Assembly: GCF_000385175.1 (NCBI RefSeq)
Contig: NZ_ARQJ01000027.1
Location: 62,001 to 126,000, forward strand
Length of the DNA: 64,000 bases
DNA from: Salinicoccus albus DSM 19776
GTDB lineage: Bacteria > Bacillota > Bacilli > Staphylococcales > Salinicoccaceae
Direction of reading: 5' to 3'
Shown piece by piece: positions 37,529 to 46,389 of the stretch. The notes beneath the pieces were generated by a model that was given only the letters and a program-made list of their open reading frames with translations, was not told where the DNA came from and did no database searches. Position numbers and translations under genes: made by a program. Position 1 is the stretch's first letter. Each line of letters begins with the position of its first letter.

Positions 37529-37556
37529 TATACTCTATTTTATACGGTAGAGTATA
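37529..37556. repeat. inverted repeat in the divergent promoter gap
   Basis: TATACTCTA (37529-37537) and TAGAGTATA (37548-37556) with a 10-base spacer, directly next to the cre-like site. There is no T-run, so it looks like an operator rather than a terminator. Confidence 0.5.
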
Positions 37557-37651
37557 TTAATGCAATCACTAATTAATATTTGCATAAACAATTGCCGTTA
37601 TGAATGATCTGGTGGCACTGATATAATGAAATATACGAAGGAGGAGATTCA

Positions 37652-38599
37652 ATGGAGATCATAGACACACATTGTGATGCCTTATTAAAGTTGCAGGAAG
37701 ATTACCGGAAGTCCTTTTGTTTCAGTAATGATCACAGTCTGATGAGCTATAAAGATTCAAAAGAACTGGATACGAACGCAGATAAACTTCGCCAGGGAAA
37801 TGTCAGGGTGCAGTTTTTTGCCATATTCATTCCTCAGGCAGTGCCCGATAGCGAGAAGTGGCAGCATGCATTGGAGCAGGCGGATCGTTTTTACAGCGAA
37901 GTGCTGGCACAGGAAAACTTCGTCCACATCAGGCACTTCAAAGAAATAGAAGACCTGAAGGCAGAGGAAGTGGGCGCAGTGCTTACACTGGAAGGGGCTG
38001 ATGCCTTTGGAAACGATATTATGAAATTAAGGACACTCTTCAGGCTCGGTGTCCTATCACTGGGGCTGGTATGGAATAATGCCAACCTCGTGGCTGACGG
38101 GGCAGGGGAAAACAGAGGCACCGGCTTGAGTAACTTCGGCTGGGATGTAATTGACTGCTGTAATGAATATGGTGTACTTATAGATGTCAGTCATTTAAAT
38201 GTTGAAGGATTTAATGACGTCATCGGCCGTGCTGACAGGGTGATTGCGACGCATTCTAATGCCAGGGGGATTTATGATCATCCGAGGAACCTATACGATG
38301 ATCAGATCAAACAGCTCATTAACAATAATGGTATGATCAACATTGTCTTCAACCCGCCTTTTGTAAAAGAAGGATCAGTTGAAATCAAAGATCTGTTTCC
38401 GCATATCGACCGTATCGTTGAGCTGGGCGGAGAAGAGAATATCGGACTCGGTTCTGATTTTGACGGTATCAGCGAGTACATCAAAGATCTGGAAGACGCC
38501 GGAAAATACAGCAATCTGACAGTAAAACTGACAGAAAGATACGGCAGCGGGTTCACCAAACGAATGGCATATGATAACTTCATCCGGAGATTTTGCTGA
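37652..38599 (+). CDS. membrane dipeptidase (peptidase M19)
   Basis: 315-residue zinc dipeptidase of the renal dipeptidase family, with the TIM-barrel metal residues IIDTHCD (H7, D9), LTLEGADAFG (metal Glu), DVSHL, THSNARGIYDHPRN and LGSDFDGI. No signal peptide is seen, so it is probably cytoplasmic. M19 enzymes often prefer L-D or mixed dipeptides, which would suit wall-peptide recycling, but the specificity is not visible. AAGGAGGAG lies ahead of the ATG. It is divergent from the YjiH-like gene across an intergenic region with a cre-like site. Confidence 0.93.
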   Translation: MEIIDTHCDALLKLQEDYRKSFCFSNDHSLMSYKDSKELDTNADKLRQGNVRVQFFAIFIPQAVPDSEKWQHALEQADRFYSEVLAQENFVHIRHFKEIEDLKAEEVGAVLTLEGADAFGNDIMKLRTLFRLGVLSLGLVWNNANLVADGAGENRGTGLSNFGWDVIDCCNEYGVLIDVSHLNVEGFNDVIGRADRVIATHSNARGIYDHPRNLYDDQIKQLINNNGMINIVFNPPFVKEGSVEIKDLFPHIDRIVELGGEENIGLGSDFDGISEYIKDLEDAGKYSNLTVKLTERYGSGFTKRMAYDNFIRRFC

Positions 38600-38797
38600 A
38601 CATATCCAACCTGAATAATTCTAAACAGGGCATCTTTTTTAATTTCCCATAATTTTTTTGAAAAATTCCATAAATATAAGACTATCCTCATTATATATGT
38701 AAAATTACACCCTAAGTACTTGAAATGTTGCTGCATCATTTATATAGTGGAAAAGTCGCTCAATTACAATATACATCATGAAATGGAGAGGATATTT

Positions 38798-40243
38798 ATG
38801 GGATCTGTAGCAGTTACAGATCGTAAACAAGAAGAGCAGGAAAAGGATTATTCATTGGAAAAGGTTCCCTATAAGGAACGAAAAATGGGTTGGTTAAGTA
38901 TAACCAACATCACTTTTGGAATCGCGACAGCAATTTTTTATTTTCAGCTGGGGAGTGTCATGGCACTTCAATTCGGTGCCATCAATGCATTGATTTCAGC
39001 TGCATATGCAATCACCGTCGCGGGCATCATGGGCACAATGATTGTCTATCTTTCTGCCCGTTCAGGTATGAATGTTAATCTGATGTCCCGCGGCGGAGGG
39101 TTCGGCTACATAGGCGCCTCACTCACATCTCTTATCTACGCTTCAAATTTTATCATGTACTGTGCATTGGAAGGTATGATTCTGGTATATGCCATCCATG
39201 AATTTTTTCCGATAATACCAGTATGGCTGCTGATCATCATCTTTGGAACAATGGTCATTCCGTTGAATTGGTTTGGCATCAAACAGCTCGATAAACTCCA
39301 GAAATGGTCATTGCCCATATTCTTTCTATTCTTAATCACAGCGATCGGTGTTGCTATATTCACAACTTCATTATATCAGGGCAATTTTTGGACTTATATG
39401 CCTGAAGGCGTACAGATTGGCGGTACAGCTTTACTGCTGTGCATTGGTATGCAGCATGGTATCATGGGCTTGACTGCACTGCTGGCATCAGATTATGCAC
39501 GATTCCTTAAACCCGGACATTTGAAAATTGGGTCGGTAATGATCGGCTTCATCCCACAGGTATTCTGTTATGGAGTGATGGGCGGTCTCGGTATTTGGTT
39601 CGGTGTCCGTCTGGCAGAACCAAATCCGGGCGTGTATATCGTTCACTTACTCGGTATCGGCGGCGCGTTCTTCACTTTACTTACTCAAATCAGAATAAAT
39701 GTTACAAACATTTACAGCAGCTCATTGTCATTATCGAACTTTTTCGAGAATGTTTTACACTTTACCCCAGGACGCAGATTCTGGGTAGTTGTGGCAGGTA
39801 TGACTGCGATTATATTAATGCTCGGCGGCATTACCAACCACCTGGATACGGCGCTCACATTTCAAGGGGTATTCCTGATGGCATGGGCAGCAGTACTGAT
39901 TACTGATGCCTTGATTGTCAAAATGCTGCTCCGGATCGGACCGCTATTCTATGAATATCGTCAGGAGTATCTTCACAAGTGGAATCCTGTAGGTGTTGCT
40001 TCACTCATTATTGCCAGTGCGCTTGGAACAATTGCGGCGCTCGGATATATGGGACCCTTTCTGGCACAGACTGCCGCATTTTTCGCAGCAGCACTGGCCG
40101 CTTTACTGACCGTGTGCATTGCAGTTGCCACCAAAGGAAAGTACTATCTGGCAAAAGCAGTGGATGATATCGATGAAGAAGATATACTGATCAGAGAAAA
40201 GATAGAAGAAGGTCAGACGAGTCGCGGAACGCGGGTCATTTAA
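38798..40243 (+). CDS. NCS1-family cytosine/purine permease
   Basis: 481-residue transporter with about twelve helices and the NCS1 fold, starting with the cytoplasmic YKERKMGWLSITNITFG (about residues 24-40). NCS1 members take up cytosine, purines, allantoin or thiamine-related compounds by ion symport. The substrate cannot be read from the sequence, and no neighbour encodes a catabolic enzyme for one. ATG 38798 follows AGAGGA; the upstream frame from 38720 lies in the AT-rich leader. A strong terminator follows. Confidence 0.87.
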   Translation: MGSVAVTDRKQEEQEKDYSLEKVPYKERKMGWLSITNITFGIATAIFYFQLGSVMALQFGAINALISAAYAITVAGIMGTMIVYLSARSGMNVNLMSRGGGFGYIGASLTSLIYASNFIMYCALEGMILVYAIHEFFPIIPVWLLIIIFGTMVIPLNWFGIKQLDKLQKWSLPIFFLFLITAIGVAIFTTSLYQGNFWTYMPEGVQIGGTALLLCIGMQHGIMGLTALLASDYARFLKPGHLKIGSVMIGFIPQVFCYGVMGGLGIWFGVRLAEPNPGVYIVHLLGIGGAFFTLLTQIRINVTNIYSSSLSLSNFFENVLHFTPGRRFWVVVAGMTAIILMLGGITNHLDTALTFQGVFLMAWAAVLITDALIVKMLLRIGPLFYEYRQEYLHKWNPVGVASLIIASALGTIAALGYMGPFLAQTAAFFAAALAALLTVCIAVATKGKYYLAKAVDDIDEEDILIREKIEEGQTSRGTRVI

Positions 40244-40356
40244 CATATCAGAAGCTAAAAACGAGTGGACAGCTAAAGTGTTTAAATGGTAATATAATGT
40301 ATGCATACAGGATAGTATATGAAATCACATTGAATCTTTATAAATATTGCCGAAAG

Positions 40357-40395
40357 AAAAAGCTCAGGGCGCTTGTGACGCCCCGAGCTTTTTTA
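40357..40395. terminator. bidirectional terminator
   Basis: Stem AAAAGCTC-AGGGCG / CGCCCC-GAGCTTTT with a loop of about 8 bases and T-runs. It lies between the NCS1 permease and the convergent lipoprotein gene. Confidence 0.88.
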
Positions 40396-40890
40396 CTGTC
40401 CGCTTATATTTTCGTATTCTTCAATTATGTTTTCGTATTGCCGGGTCACATCCGATTCCTGGGATTCAATCTTCTCCTGCATTTGTGTCACTCCTTCGGA
40501 GAAATTAGAATCACCAAACGGATTAGCTGTGTGGAAGGATCTGTTGAACTCTCCGTTAAGTTCCAATAGTTTCTGGAGCGCATCGATATAGTTGAGCATA
40601 TCTTCCTGAAGTGCTGTATGATCTTCAGTGTTCAATGTGAAGTTACTGATTGTCATTCTGAAGTCTTCGAGTCTGGGAATCATCTCATCGTAAATGATTT
40701 TAAGCTGCTCGTCCCGGTTATCAGAACTCTCGATCTGCTCGAAATTTTCGTTGAATTCCGTTTCGATTTCATCGTGATTCCTTTCGAATGCTTCGTACAT
40801 GCTGTTGAATGTTTCCTGATCCTGAGACGAACATCCGACAGATATTAAAACAATTATCGTTATTGAACACAGGGCAAGTAATTTTTTCAT
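40393..40890 (-). CDS. predicted lipoprotein of unknown function
   Basis: 165 residues with a lipoprotein signal: MKKLLALC start, hydrophobic core, lipobox VGCSS with the lipidated Cys near residue 20. The mature part is very acidic, rich in Glu, Asn and Asp, and likely helical, with no cysteine or catalytic motif. ATG 40890 follows GAGGTGTG at the right distance; the frame could open five codons earlier. Staphylococci have several small lipoproteins of unknown function, and I cannot assign a family. Its promoter region is shared with the MFS gene on the other strand. Confidence 0.82.
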   Translation of the reverse strand: MKKLLALCSITIIVLISVGCSSQDQETFNSMYEAFERNHDEIETEFNENFEQIESSDNRDEQLKIIYDEMIPRLEDFRMTISNFTLNTEDHTALQEDMLNYIDALQKLLELNGEFNRSFHTANPFGDSNFSEGVTQMQEKIESQESDVTRQYENIIEEYENISGQ

Positions 40891-40964
40891 TAGTACACAC
40901 CTCATATATATTCTAGCATGCAGGTAATCATATGGCTAAGCATTCAGAGCAGCTGAAGCAAAAG

Positions 40965-40980
40965 TTTAATTCGAATTAAA
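40965..40980. promoter_or_regulatory. perfect 16-bp palindrome before the MFS gene
   Basis: TTTAATTCGAATTAAA ends 16 bases before the ATG of the MFS transporter and lies between divergent genes. It is a typical place for a repressor (TetR or MarR type), but no such gene is next to it. Confidence 0.5.
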
Positions 40981-40996
40981 GAAATGGTGATGCGTC

Positions 40997-42139
40997 ATGA
41001 ATAAAAAACTGATTGTTACATTTACAATAGGTGTATTCCTCCTTGGGATGATGGAACTGATCATCTCAGGAATTCTGGAGTTGATGAGCGATGATCTTGA
41101 TATGTCAGTTGCATTGACAGGGCAGCTGATTACTGTTTATGCAGTAAGCTTTGCACTGTTCGGGCCGATACTGGTCAAACTGACGAATCGTTTGAAGCCC
41201 AAACCAGTCATCATCGCGTCTCTTATCCTGTTTATAATCGGAAACCTGATTTTCGGTCTGTCAGGGACATTTTTAATGCTGGCACTCGGCCGTGTCGTTA
41301 CGGCGATGGCGGCAGCTGTCTTTATCGTTAAGATCATGGATATGACTGTTCTGTTATCCAGACCCGAGATCAGAGGGAAAATGATCGCTGTCGTCTATAT
41401 GGGGTTCAGTGCAGCCAATGTTTTTGGTATTCCCATCGGTACACTGGTTGGTCAGCAGTTTGGATGGCGGATTATTTTCTGGCTGGTCATTTTGATCGCT
41501 TTGATTGTAGGTATCGGTATTTTTTCACTGGTTCCTGATAAAAAGGGACAATCCGCTGATATGTCCTCAGATGACAGGGTGTTGAGCAAACGCAATGTTA
41601 TTCTCTACATCTGTGTGACTATGGCTGTTTTAATCGGTAATTACATTGTCATCGGATATATCTCTCCGCTGATGACATCAAACGGATTTGCCATCGAAAG
41701 CGTGTCTGTTGCACTGTTGATTGCAGGTGCCGGCGGCATGACCGGCACATATATCGGCGGTGTGCTTGTCGATATGATCGGCAGCAGAAAGACACTCATT
41801 ATAATGATGGGTCTGTTTATAGTCAGTATGGCGGTCATGCCTTTAATGTATGGGACGCCAATTTTGTTCTATCTGAATCTCTTCCTTTGGAGTGTCTTCC
41901 AATGGACTTCCAGTCCCGCGGTCCAGAGCGGATTGGTTGAAAATGTGGAGGGATCGCCGTCAATGGTATTCAGCTGGAATATGTCAGCGCTAAATCTTGG
42001 CATCGGTATCGGGGCGGTCATCGGTGGTATCTTCATCAATTATTTTGATATCAGCTATGCCCCATGGCTTGGAATGGTCATTGTCTTAATGGGCCTTGCA
42101 GCTGTATTATTTGTGAAAGAGGACGGAAAAGTAGTATAG
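40997..42139 (+). CDS. MFS transporter
   Basis: 380 residues, about twelve helices, with the MFS pattern at the end of the first half (LALGRVVTAMAAAVFIVKIMD) and a second-half loop GGMTGTYIGGVLVDMIGSRKTL. It resembles the sugar-efflux and drug-export type MFS proteins (AraJ/YdhP-like). The start ATG follows a moderate site (GAAATGGTG). A perfect palindrome upstream suggests regulated expression. Substrate unknown. Confidence 0.85.
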   Translation: MNKKLIVTFTIGVFLLGMMELIISGILELMSDDLDMSVALTGQLITVYAVSFALFGPILVKLTNRLKPKPVIIASLILFIIGNLIFGLSGTFLMLALGRVVTAMAAAVFIVKIMDMTVLLSRPEIRGKMIAVVYMGFSAANVFGIPIGTLVGQQFGWRIIFWLVILIALIVGIGIFSLVPDKKGQSADMSSDDRVLSKRNVILYICVTMAVLIGNYIVIGYISPLMTSNGFAIESVSVALLIAGAGGMTGTYIGGVLVDMIGSRKTLIIMMGLFIVSMAVMPLMYGTPILFYLNLFLWSVFQWTSSPAVQSGLVENVEGSPSMVFSWNMSALNLGIGIGAVIGGIFINYFDISYAPWLGMVIVLMGLAAVLFVKEDGKVV

Positions 42140-42184
42140 TGTTATAAAGGCAGTAAAACAAATTTTGCCGAATGGGTGATTTCT

Positions 42185-42472
42185 ATGTTTATGAAACTTA
42201 TTCTGATCATTGCGCTCTCATTTTTTGTCATATATGGAATTAACTTCTTTGATATTGCGTCTTTGGAATATAGTATAATAACAGTGGCTGCAACAGCAGT
42301 ATCCATCATTCTCCTGGCTTTGTTATACAGAGTATTTACAAAATTCATGAAAGTATTTCTCTTTGCCGTCGTCTTTCTGCCGATCACCGGTCTGATTGTT
42401 TACTACGTATATGCTTATATTACAGGGACACCGATAGAGTTATTTGATATCGGTGTCTTTACAGAGGCTTGA
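42185..42472 (+). CDS. small membrane protein, unknown function
   Basis: 95 residues almost wholly hydrophobic, with about three transmembrane helices (roughly 3-20, 32-52, 58-82) and no soluble domain. The start is taken at ATG 42185, 7 bases after GGGTG; a GTG at 42176 and an ATG at 42191 also fit. It lies 45 bp after the MFS gene on the same strand, so it may share its transcript. The stop codon lies inside the terminator loop. No family recognised. Confidence 0.65.
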   Translation: MFMKLILIIALSFFVIYGINFFDIASLEYSIITVAATAVSIILLALLYRVFTKFMKVFLFAVVFLPITGLIVYYVYAYITGTPIELFDIGVFTEA

Positions 42473-42487
42473 TGGAGCCTCTTTTTG
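42463..42487 (+). terminator. terminator after the small membrane protein
   Basis: Stem AGAGGCT / AGCCTCT with a TGATGG loop and a TTTTT run. The loop holds the stop codon of the gene. Confidence 0.8.
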
Positions 42488-42564
42488 TTAACTTTTGGCA
42501 GTAAACGAATCATCATGAAAAATGACATGGTATCATTGGAAAAGGACTGGAGGGAAAAGCGGCG

Positions 42565-43776
42565 ATGTCAAATGGGAGTTCCCCGATTTCAAAATCTGAA
42601 AGAGTGTTCGAAATTGATGCTGTAAGAGGGTTTGCGCTTTTGGGTATATTGATGATGAATATCATGTCTTTTGCCGGGCCGACACTGGAGGAACAATTCA
42701 CTATGGAGCAGAGTGACATATACACCGGCCAGTGGAATGAGCTGTCGCTTTACTTTATAAACACCTTTGCTACTTCAAATTTCTATACGATGTTCTCATT
42801 CTTATTTGGCCTGGGATTCTACATATTCCTGTCACGAGCTGAAAAACGGCAGAACAATGTGCCATATCTGTTGTTTCTGAAACGGATGTTGATTCTCTTG
42901 GTTATTGGTTTGATGCATGCGGTCTTAATCTGGTATGGAGACATACTCACAGTATACGCTGCAGCAGGGGTGCTGCTGCTCGTTTTTTACCGTTTTAAGC
43001 CTGTGGTCAACCTGGCTGCTGCTGCAGCCATACTAGGTGTCAGCACAATATTTATACTGCTGCTCAGTATGATGAGTCTGCTATTCAGCAACAGCAGTGC
43101 CGGCAGCCCGGGCGGTTTTGATCCCGGGTTCAACATGACAGAAGTGCTGACTGGCGGCAGCTATGCAGATATTGTCAACCTGAATCTCTCTGTCTTCAGT
43201 ATCATGATTTCCAGTAATATTACTATTATACCGCTTGTCCTGGCGATGTTTCTCATTGGGCTGTACGTTGGTCAGAAAGGGATTTTTCAGAACCTGGATG
43301 CACATAAAAAACTTATTTCCCGTACGGCAATTATTGGTCTGGGGGCCGGTATCCCCATAAAGTTAGTCCTGGGTTATGGTTTAACGTATATGATGGATGA
43401 TATGATGTGGCAGGTATTGACATTGCTTGCATACAGCGCAGGCGGGCCGCTGATGTCCCTGGGATATGTCGCCTTGTTCATTATCATTGCCAAAAAGGTC
43501 ACCGGTTTGACAAAGCTGCTTCAACCGGTCGGTCAGATGGCACTGACAAATTACATCATGCAGAGCATTCTGATGACAGTCGTTATTTACGGATTCAATA
43601 TTTTTAACACGATTGAGGCAGTCTGGTTCATACCGGTTGTGGTCGTTGTTTTTACCGTCCAAGTCATTTACAGCCACATATGGATGAAATTCTTCAGATT
43701 CGGGCCGCTTGAATGGATATGGAGAAGTTTGACATACAGTAAAACGATGCCGATAAAAAGGATTGAACATCGCTGA
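42565..43776 (+). CDS. DUF418-family membrane protein, YeiB-like
   Basis: 403-residue integral membrane protein with about ten helices. It opens with the characteristic RVFEIDAVRGFALLGILMMN and ends with the DUF418 domain (about residues 240-390; ALTNYIMQSILMTVVIYG and FRFGPLEWIWRSLTY). Family members are predicted acyltransferase-like or transporter proteins with no proven function. GGAGGG precedes the ATG. It stands alone between terminators, just ahead of the two-component genes. Confidence 0.88.
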   Translation: MSNGSSPISKSERVFEIDAVRGFALLGILMMNIMSFAGPTLEEQFTMEQSDIYTGQWNELSLYFINTFATSNFYTMFSFLFGLGFYIFLSRAEKRQNNVPYLLFLKRMLILLVIGLMHAVLIWYGDILTVYAAAGVLLLVFYRFKPVVNLAAAAAILGVSTIFILLLSMMSLLFSNSSAGSPGGFDPGFNMTEVLTGGSYADIVNLNLSVFSIMISSNITIIPLVLAMFLIGLYVGQKGIFQNLDAHKKLISRTAIIGLGAGIPIKLVLGYGLTYMMDDMMWQVLTLLAYSAGGPLMSLGYVALFIIIAKKVTGLTKLLQPVGQMALTNYIMQSILMTVVIYGFNIFNTIEAVWFIPVVVVVFTVQVIYSHIWMKFFRFGPLEWIWRSLTYSKTMPIKRIEHR

Positions 43777-43788
43777 CATACAAAATGC

Positions 43789-43820
43789 CCGGTTTCATTT
43801 ATAATGGGACCGGATATTTT
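43789..43820 (+). terminator. terminator after the DUF418 gene
   Basis: Stem CCGGTTTCATT / AATGGGACCGG with G-U pairs, a 3-base loop and a broken T-run (ATATTTTT). Confidence 0.65.
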
Positions 43821-43854
43821 TATTTAAATACAAATGATTGGTTGGGGGGATTGC

Positions 43855-44532
43855 ATGTCAAAGATTTTTATCGTTGAAGATGATCTGACGCTGTTTAATG
43901 AATTGAAAGAGCGGTTCGAGGAATGGGATTATCATGTTTTCGGCGCAGAGGATTTTGGAAATGTCATCAATGACTTCATTTCACTCGAACCAGATCTTGT
44001 AATCATAGATATAACATTACCAAAATATGACGGATTTTACTGGTGCAGAAGAGTCAGGGATATTTCGAGTCTGCCGATCATCTTTCTGTCTTCGAGAGAT
44101 CATCCGACTGATATGGTCATGAGTATGCAGATGGGCAGTGATGACTACATTCAAAAACCTTTTAATTTTGATGTTTTGATTGCGAAAGTACAGGCGCTTC
44201 TCAGGCGGGCATACCAATACCAGAATCAGGAGATCGATGTTGTAAGATTCAGGGATGCTGTTTTTGATTTTAAAAAACTGACGATAACAAAAGATGAATA
44301 TGAAACAGACCTGACTAAAAATGAGTCATTCATTCTCTCCATTCTCGTGCACGAGCGGGAACAGGCAGTATCCCGGGAAGTGCTGATCGAGCAGCTCTGG
44401 GATGATTCAAAATTCATCAGCGATAATACACTGACGGTGAATGTAAACCGGATACGGAAAAAACTTGAAGAAATCGGGCTGGAAAATGCGATCGTCACTA
44501 AAACAGGTATCGGTTACATGATCAAGGAGTGA
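43855..44532 (+). CDS. BceR/GraR-type response regulator
   Basis: 225 residues, the OmpR class. Receiver: acidic pair D9-D10, phospho-acceptor D52 in LVIIDITLPKYDG, and the lysine in IQKPF. Then a winged-helix domain ending NTLTVNVNRIRKKLEEIG...TKTGIGYM, typical of BceR/GraR/VraR-like regulators. ATG 43855 follows GGGGGG; an in-frame codon at 43834 lacks a site. It is adjacent to a BceS-type kinase and ABC transporter, so it most likely controls the transporter in response to wall-active antibiotics. Confidence 0.93.
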   Translation: MSKIFIVEDDLTLFNELKERFEEWDYHVFGAEDFGNVINDFISLEPDLVIIDITLPKYDGFYWCRRVRDISSLPIIFLSSRDHPTDMVMSMQMGSDDYIQKPFNFDVLIAKVQALLRRAYQYQNQEIDVVRFRDAVFDFKKLTITKDEYETDLTKNESFILSILVHEREQAVSREVLIEQLWDDSKFISDNTLTVNVNRIRKKLEEIGLENAIVTKTGIGYMIKE

Positions 44533-44537
44533 ATTGC

Positions 44538-45530
44538 GTGTATATCAGACAAGTATTGCCGTGGATAGTTCTTTTTATCCTATTAAATCTTTCAATCCTA
44601 TTAATCGGTGTTTTGGACATTGAAATCCCAAACTTCTCCGTGATATATATCGTTATCATCAATGGAGTTATTATCTCTTTATTTCTCCTTTGGGATTTTT
44701 TCCGGGGCAGAAATTACAGGCGGGAGTTTATGAAAATTGAAAGGATTGATGAAGCGGATAGTCTGCCGGTCCCTGTGACGCCTTATCAGAAGTTCATTGA
44801 TGTAAAGTTATCCACCATGAAAAAGTATCATAATGACAGCCTTGAGAAGGAAACCAAGAAGACTGAAGAAAATCTGGATGAACTGACAAGATGGATACAC
44901 GATATGAAAATGCCAATGACCACGATGAAATTGATGATAGATGATCTGGATAACAAGAACAGGCCGGCGATGGAGGAAGAATGGTTGAGACTGGATGCCA
45001 CGCTGAATGAAATGCTTTATGACAAAAGACTTACAAATATCAGCAACGATTTATATATCGAAAGTGTCGAGATCGAAAATGTCCTTTCAAATACAATCAG
45101 AAAATTGAAGACTATCTGTATTGAAAAAGGGATCGGCTTCGATATGGATCTGCATGTCAGCCATATTGAAACTGATCTGAAGTGGTTCTCCTTTATGATG
45201 GATCAGATCATCGGTAACAGTGTCAAATACTCTGAGAACAGTGACATTGCAATATCCAGTTATTTACGGGAAGGATGGCCGGTACTTGAAATCTCTGATG
45301 CCGGAAGAGGAATCAGGCAGGAAGATATCCCGCGCATATTTGAAGCTGGTTTCACTTCCACCAGTGACCATGGTGACAAGGGATCAACCGGTATGGGAAT
45401 GTATCTGACGAAAGAAGCGGCCGGTGCGATGGATATCGTAATAGATGTCAGCTCCCGATACGGAGAAGGGACTGCAACAATGCTTACCTTCCCTAAAAAG
45501 AATGAATTCCAGGAGGTGCAGACCATGTGA
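44538..45530 (+). CDS. BceS-type intramembrane-sensing histidine kinase
   Basis: 330 residues. Two transmembrane helices (about 8-26 and 35-53) joined by only a few extracellular residues mark an intramembrane-sensing kinase. The phospho-acceptor is H121 in RWIHDMKMP, matching the WIHxxKxP of BceS. ATPase boxes: N-box IIGNSVKYS, G1 ISDAGRGI, G2 GSTGMGMYL. GTG 44538 follows AAGGAG; GTG 44529 is also in frame but too close. Such kinases sense through the BceAB transporter, here the next two genes. The last codons run into a strong inverted repeat. Confidence 0.93.
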   Translation: MYIRQVLPWIVLFILLNLSILLIGVLDIEIPNFSVIYIVIINGVIISLFLLWDFFRGRNYRREFMKIERIDEADSLPVPVTPYQKFIDVKLSTMKKYHNDSLEKETKKTEENLDELTRWIHDMKMPMTTMKLMIDDLDNKNRPAMEEEWLRLDATLNEMLYDKRLTNISNDLYIESVEIENVLSNTIRKLKTICIEKGIGFDMDLHVSHIETDLKWFSFMMDQIIGNSVKYSENSDIAISSYLREGWPVLEISDAGRGIRQEDIPRIFEAGFTSTSDHGDKGSTGMGMYLTKEAAGAMDIVIDVSSRYGEGTATMLTFPKKNEFQEVQTM

Positions 45531-45549
45531 CAGAAACGTCACATGGTCT
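45520..45549 (+). repeat. perfect 12-bp inverted repeat at the kinase gene end
   Basis: AGACCATGTGAC / GTCACATGGTCT with a 6-base loop. It contains the last codon and stop of the kinase gene and lacks a T-run. It could reduce read-through, stabilise RNA, or overlap regulatory sites for the transporter promoter. Confidence 0.6.
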
Positions 45550-45564
45550 TATGTATATGTCACA
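45538..45564 (+). promoter_or_regulatory. candidate response-regulator site before the ABC genes
   Basis: GTCACA occurs at 45538 and again at 45559, 21 bases apart (two helix turns), with an inverted copy at 45526. They lie 67-93 bases before the transporter ATG, ahead of a weak -10 (TAATAT near 45597). The placement suits an activating response regulator; binding is inferred. Confidence 0.4.
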
Positions 45565-45630
45565 AGAATCAAACGAAACTGGAGAAACCAAGGTGTAATA
45601 TAAGGATATAACAACAACGGAGGTATCGTT

Positions 45631-46389
45631 ATGATTCTTGAAGCAAAAGATATAAAAAAATCATATGGCAACAGACTGAACAGGACTGAGGTATTAAAAG
45701 GCATTGATCTGAATATTGAACAGGGTGAATTCGTCTCGATTATGGGCGCATCCGGTTCAGGCAAAACCACATTGCTGAATGTGCTGAGTTCCATCGACAG
45801 AGTCACAAACGGTCACATATTTATAGAAGACCAGGATATTACAAATCTGAAAGATAAAAAGCTTGCCGATTTCAGGAAAAATGATCTCGGTTTCATTTTC
45901 CAGGAATACAATCTGCTGGATACATTGACTTTGAAGGAAAATATATTACTGCCGCTGTCGATCAGGAATATGAAGAAGGCGGATGTTGAAAAACAATTTG
46001 CACTTGTTGCAGGTGAGCTTGGGATCTATGATTTAAGCGATAAATACCCGAGTGAAATTTCCGGCGGGCAGCAACAGCGTACAAGTGCCGCAAGGGCCTT
46101 CATCCATCAGCCGAAGATTATATTTGCCGACGAGCCGACAGGGGCGCTGGATTCCAAGTCCGCCAGCAATCTGCTAAGGAAATTACAGCAGCTGAACAGC
46201 AAAAGTGATTCAACAGTGATGATGGTCACACATGACGCTACAGCTGCCAGTTACTCGGGCAGGGCTATTTTTTTGAAGGACGGTCTTGTCTATTCAACGT
46301 TAAGAAAAGGTGAGCGTTCACAGGAAGACTATTACAAAGAAATCATGAATACTCAGAGCGTGCTTGGCGGTGTCGGCGTTGAGTCTTAA
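45631..46389 (+). CDS. BceA-type ABC transporter ATPase
   Basis: 252 residues; ATPase of a peptide-antibiotic resistance transporter. Walker [13 protein letters not shown]-loop FQEYN, signature SGGQQQR, Walker B IIFADEP and H-loop THD are all present. GGAGG precedes the ATG. The downstream permease starts within its last codons, so the two are co-translated. The kinase and regulator genes are upstream. In this family the ATPase drives removal of antibiotics such as bacitracin or nisin from their lipid targets; the target here is unknown. Confidence 0.94.
   Translation: MILEAKDIKKSYGNRLNRTEVLKGIDLNIEQGEFVSIMGASGSGKTTLLNVLSSIDRVTNGHIFIEDQDITNLKDKKLADFRKNDLGFIFQEYNLLDTLTLKENILLPLSIRNMKKADVEKQFALVAGELGIYDLSDKYPSEISGGQQQRTSAARAFIHQPKIIFADEPTGALDSKSASNLLRKLQQLNSKSDSTVMMVTHDATAASYSGRAIFLKDGLVYSTLRKGERSQEDYYKEIMNTQSVLGGVGVES

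Noticed and set aside
37500-37651. Riboswitch upstream of the dipeptidase gene
   Set aside because: Only DNA-level repeats (cre-like and an inverted repeat) are seen, with no terminator-like switch.
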